A DNA stretch of 64,000 bases from GCA-2693325 sp036343635 (GTDB taxonomy: Bacteria > Latescibacterota > UBA2968 > UBA8231). Position numbers and translations under genes: made by a program. The stretch covers positions 62,001-126,000 of the forward strand of contig JAYYVF010000067.1 in NCBI GenBank assembly GCA_036343635.1, written 5' to 3'. Under the pieces are notes generated by a model. It had not been told where the DNA came from and searched no databases. It was given only the letters and a program-made list of their open reading frames with translations. Shown here one piece after another: positions 62,420-64,000 of the stretch. Each line of letters starts with the position of its first letter. Within the stretch, counting starts at the first letter, position 1.

Positions 62420-64000
62420 CTATTCAACTCCGGCATACACGGCAACAAACCCACGAGTTCGTGTTTCGACCTCAGAATACTCAAAATCACGCCGGGCAAC
62501 TTCCATGCCAATCGTAGTAGTTAATCGGTAACCTTGGTATTCGGAAACGTTACTTAATTGAACAGTGGACACCAAGCCACGAAAATCGTCTGACAACCCT
62601 CCGGGTGTTGGAGTTCGCAATTGATTAAATCGCTCGTATTCAACTCCACATTCAATGAAACTGCTACGCAACAAAGGGAGACGCATCAATGCCGAAAAAA
62701 ACTGATCGAACTCTCGACGCTTAGGCATCCCTGTTGAAATCGGATCCTCATCTCGGTATTCACTTTTCCAACGTGCAATAAGAACCGATTTACGGAAATT
62801 CATTAGGTATTCAATCTTGTTTACAACTCCAAAAAATTTTGACCTACTTCGCAAGCCCCGAAGATCCAGCTTTACTTTATCACCCAGTTGGTTATAAAAC
62901 TGCCACTTTAACTTGCTTCCCACGCGCAGTCCAGGCTTACCATTAACCTCAAGTCCTATCCAAGTGGTATTGATCCAGGTATCTGGCGCAGCAACCAAAT
63001 CTGATACCAATCGAGCTGAACCTCTGGTATTAGCCGGCTGAGTCCACTGGAGCAAATCATTGGGGATGGTATCTTTGACTTTTCGCAAATCCTGGAATAA
63101 TCTGAGACTCAGCCAACGTCGATCAACAAGACCGGAAATAATAGTTACATAATTAGCATTATTATGTTGGTCCGAGGTGAAACGTTCCGAACGTAAACGG
63201 CCCACCGTAAAGCGCGTGTTTGACCCAATATGAAAGCCACCGTTTAAGTTATATCCCCTCAAATCTCTTGGATACGGCAAATCTGCTAATTCATCATTTT
63301 CAAAACGGTCAATAGTACCGTTGTGATTCATATCAATTCCATAAAGAAATTCAGGCCGATCAGTATGAAAACGTAGGAATGGTTCCTCGTAATCTGGGAT
63401 TAGATTTGGGCTATCTTCGTTGTCATTCTGATTAAAGTCCGAAATAAAATCATTATTTTCATCCCATCCCGGAAAAACTTCACGGTCCCCTGATTCCCAC
63501 CCTTTGCGACGCCAGTCAGGCAACCGATCCTGATCATCGTTGTCGTCAACAAACTCATAGCGGAAAAATCGATTTTCAAAATCAACCATTCCATTGTTGC
63601 GGTCGACAGTGTACATATGCGTAGCATAATTAGGATTCACACTGAATAATTCAGCGAATGTGAAATATGGGAAGTGAGTTCGAGAGACATTGAACAGCCA
63701 TGCGGTGGCTTCGGAATCAGAAACAAAATGGCGAACAAGATTGGGGTTAGGATATTGACGAAACTGATGATTAACGTTGACCTCCAAATAACTCCGAAAG
63801 CCCGAAAGATCATCGACTTCAAATGTAAACCCCACAATTTGATTGGCCGTCGGGATCCCATAATCAAAGGCCACAACCCGCTGATTAGAATTGTCTTTAA
63901 CATTTCCCGACGCTTGTGCCAATAACAAGAAGGTACCCTGACGGTCAGACGCAATCTCCACCAGATAATCGTTAGCAATTACAAGTTCAATGACAGCGCG
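62420..64000 (-). CDS. Large surface/outer-membrane protein, C-terminal part (5' end outside window)
   Basis: The frame is open to the window edge, so only the C-terminal part (about 526 residues) is seen. Its first half has Asp-rich loops: DMNHNGTIDRFE (at about 63334-63299) fits an EF-hand calcium loop, and FVDDNDDQDRLPDW and GWDENNDFISD are similar. The second half has alternating strands with aromatic residues and charged turns, as in an outer-membrane barrel. I do not recognise a named family. Calcium binding at the cell surface is inferred. Confidence 0.7.
   Translation of the reverse strand, partial: RAVIELVIANDYLVEIASDRQGTFLLLAQASGNVKDNSNQRVVAFDYGIPTANQIVGFTFEVDDLSGFRSYLEVNVNHQFRQYPNPNLVRHFVSDSEATAWLFNVSRTHFPYFTFAELFSVNPNYATHMYTVDRNNGMVDFENRFFRYEFVDDNDDQDRLPDWRRKGWESGDREVFPGWDENNDFISDFNQNDNEDSPNLIPDYEEPFLRFHTDRPEFLYGIDMNHNGTIDRFENDELADLPYPRDLRGYNLNGGFHIGSNTRFTVGRLRSERFTSDQHNNANYVTIISGLVDRRWLSLRLFQDLRKVKDTIPNDLLQWTQPANTRGSARLVSDLVAAPDTWINTTWIGLEVNGKPGLRVGSKLKWQFYNQLGDKVKLDLRGLRSRSKFFGVVNKIEYLMNFRKSVLIARWKSEYRDEDPISTGMPKRREFDQFFSALMRLPLLRSSFIECGVEYERFNQLRTPTPGGLSDDFRGLVSTVQLSNVSEYQGYRLTTTIGMEVARRDFEYSEVETRTRGFVAVYAGVE

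Overview
The window carries a flagellar megacluster and its surroundings from a motile, didermic (Gram-negative) bacterium with moderately AT-rich DNA. Flagellar gene order resembles that of clostridia and spirochaetes (flgB-flgC ... flbD-motA-motB-fliL-fliM-fliN-fliO-P-Q-R-flhB-flhA-flhF-flhG-fliA). It is combined with outer-membrane families (PorV-like barrel, ExbB/ExbD, lipoproteins, CBM9-like surface protein), DUF6785 and DUF4159 proteins, and a DprE1/DprE2 pair. This mix suggests an uncultured lineage of the FCB/Latescibacterota type, but that placement is an inference.

Layout. 1-3644: end of an oligopeptide ABC permease, a cNMP-binding/receiver regulator and a ZIP-like/SO_0444-type metal permease. 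3797-8641: dprE1-dprE2, recD2 and a PAP2-like membrane protein. 8642-10493: flagellin gene with a sigma-28 promoter, a long leader rich in AAGGA motifs and two competing hairpins, then a small MerR-like gene and a terminator. 10495-20081: a tight six-gene minus-strand operon of unknown role (NusG domain II protein, Gx transporter, 1602-residue degenerate M28 peptidase/FtsX permease, OPT-like transporter with an inserted FN3-like domain, an unknown protein, a PqqD-like protein). This is the best candidate here for an undescribed system. 20444-24267: coiled-coil protein, rel and hisC on the plus strand.

24340-48347: about 30 flagellar genes on the minus strand, in two transcriptional blocks. 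Each block starts at a near-consensus sigma-54 promoter (33741-33756 before fliO, 48386-48401 before flgB). fliA encodes the sigma factor that would read the flagellin promoter, so the window shows a sigma-54 to sigma-28 cascade. fliG is absent from its usual place between fliF and fliH.

48604-53324: a lipid-linked GT2 glycosyltransferase, an unknown membrane-anchored protein, mpl and a periplasmic HEAT-repeat protein. 53537-62290: a minus-strand envelope cluster (CBM9-like protein, lipoprotein, PorV-like barrel, giant TPR protein, ExbB, ExbD, and a DUF4159 protein with a TonB-like N-terminus). It starts at a strong sigma-70 promoter overlapped by a Fur-box-like sequence and ends at a hairpin terminator. 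62420-64000: the 3' part of a large surface/outer-membrane protein with EF-hand-like loops.

No rRNA, tRNA, CRISPR array or insertion sequence was recognised.
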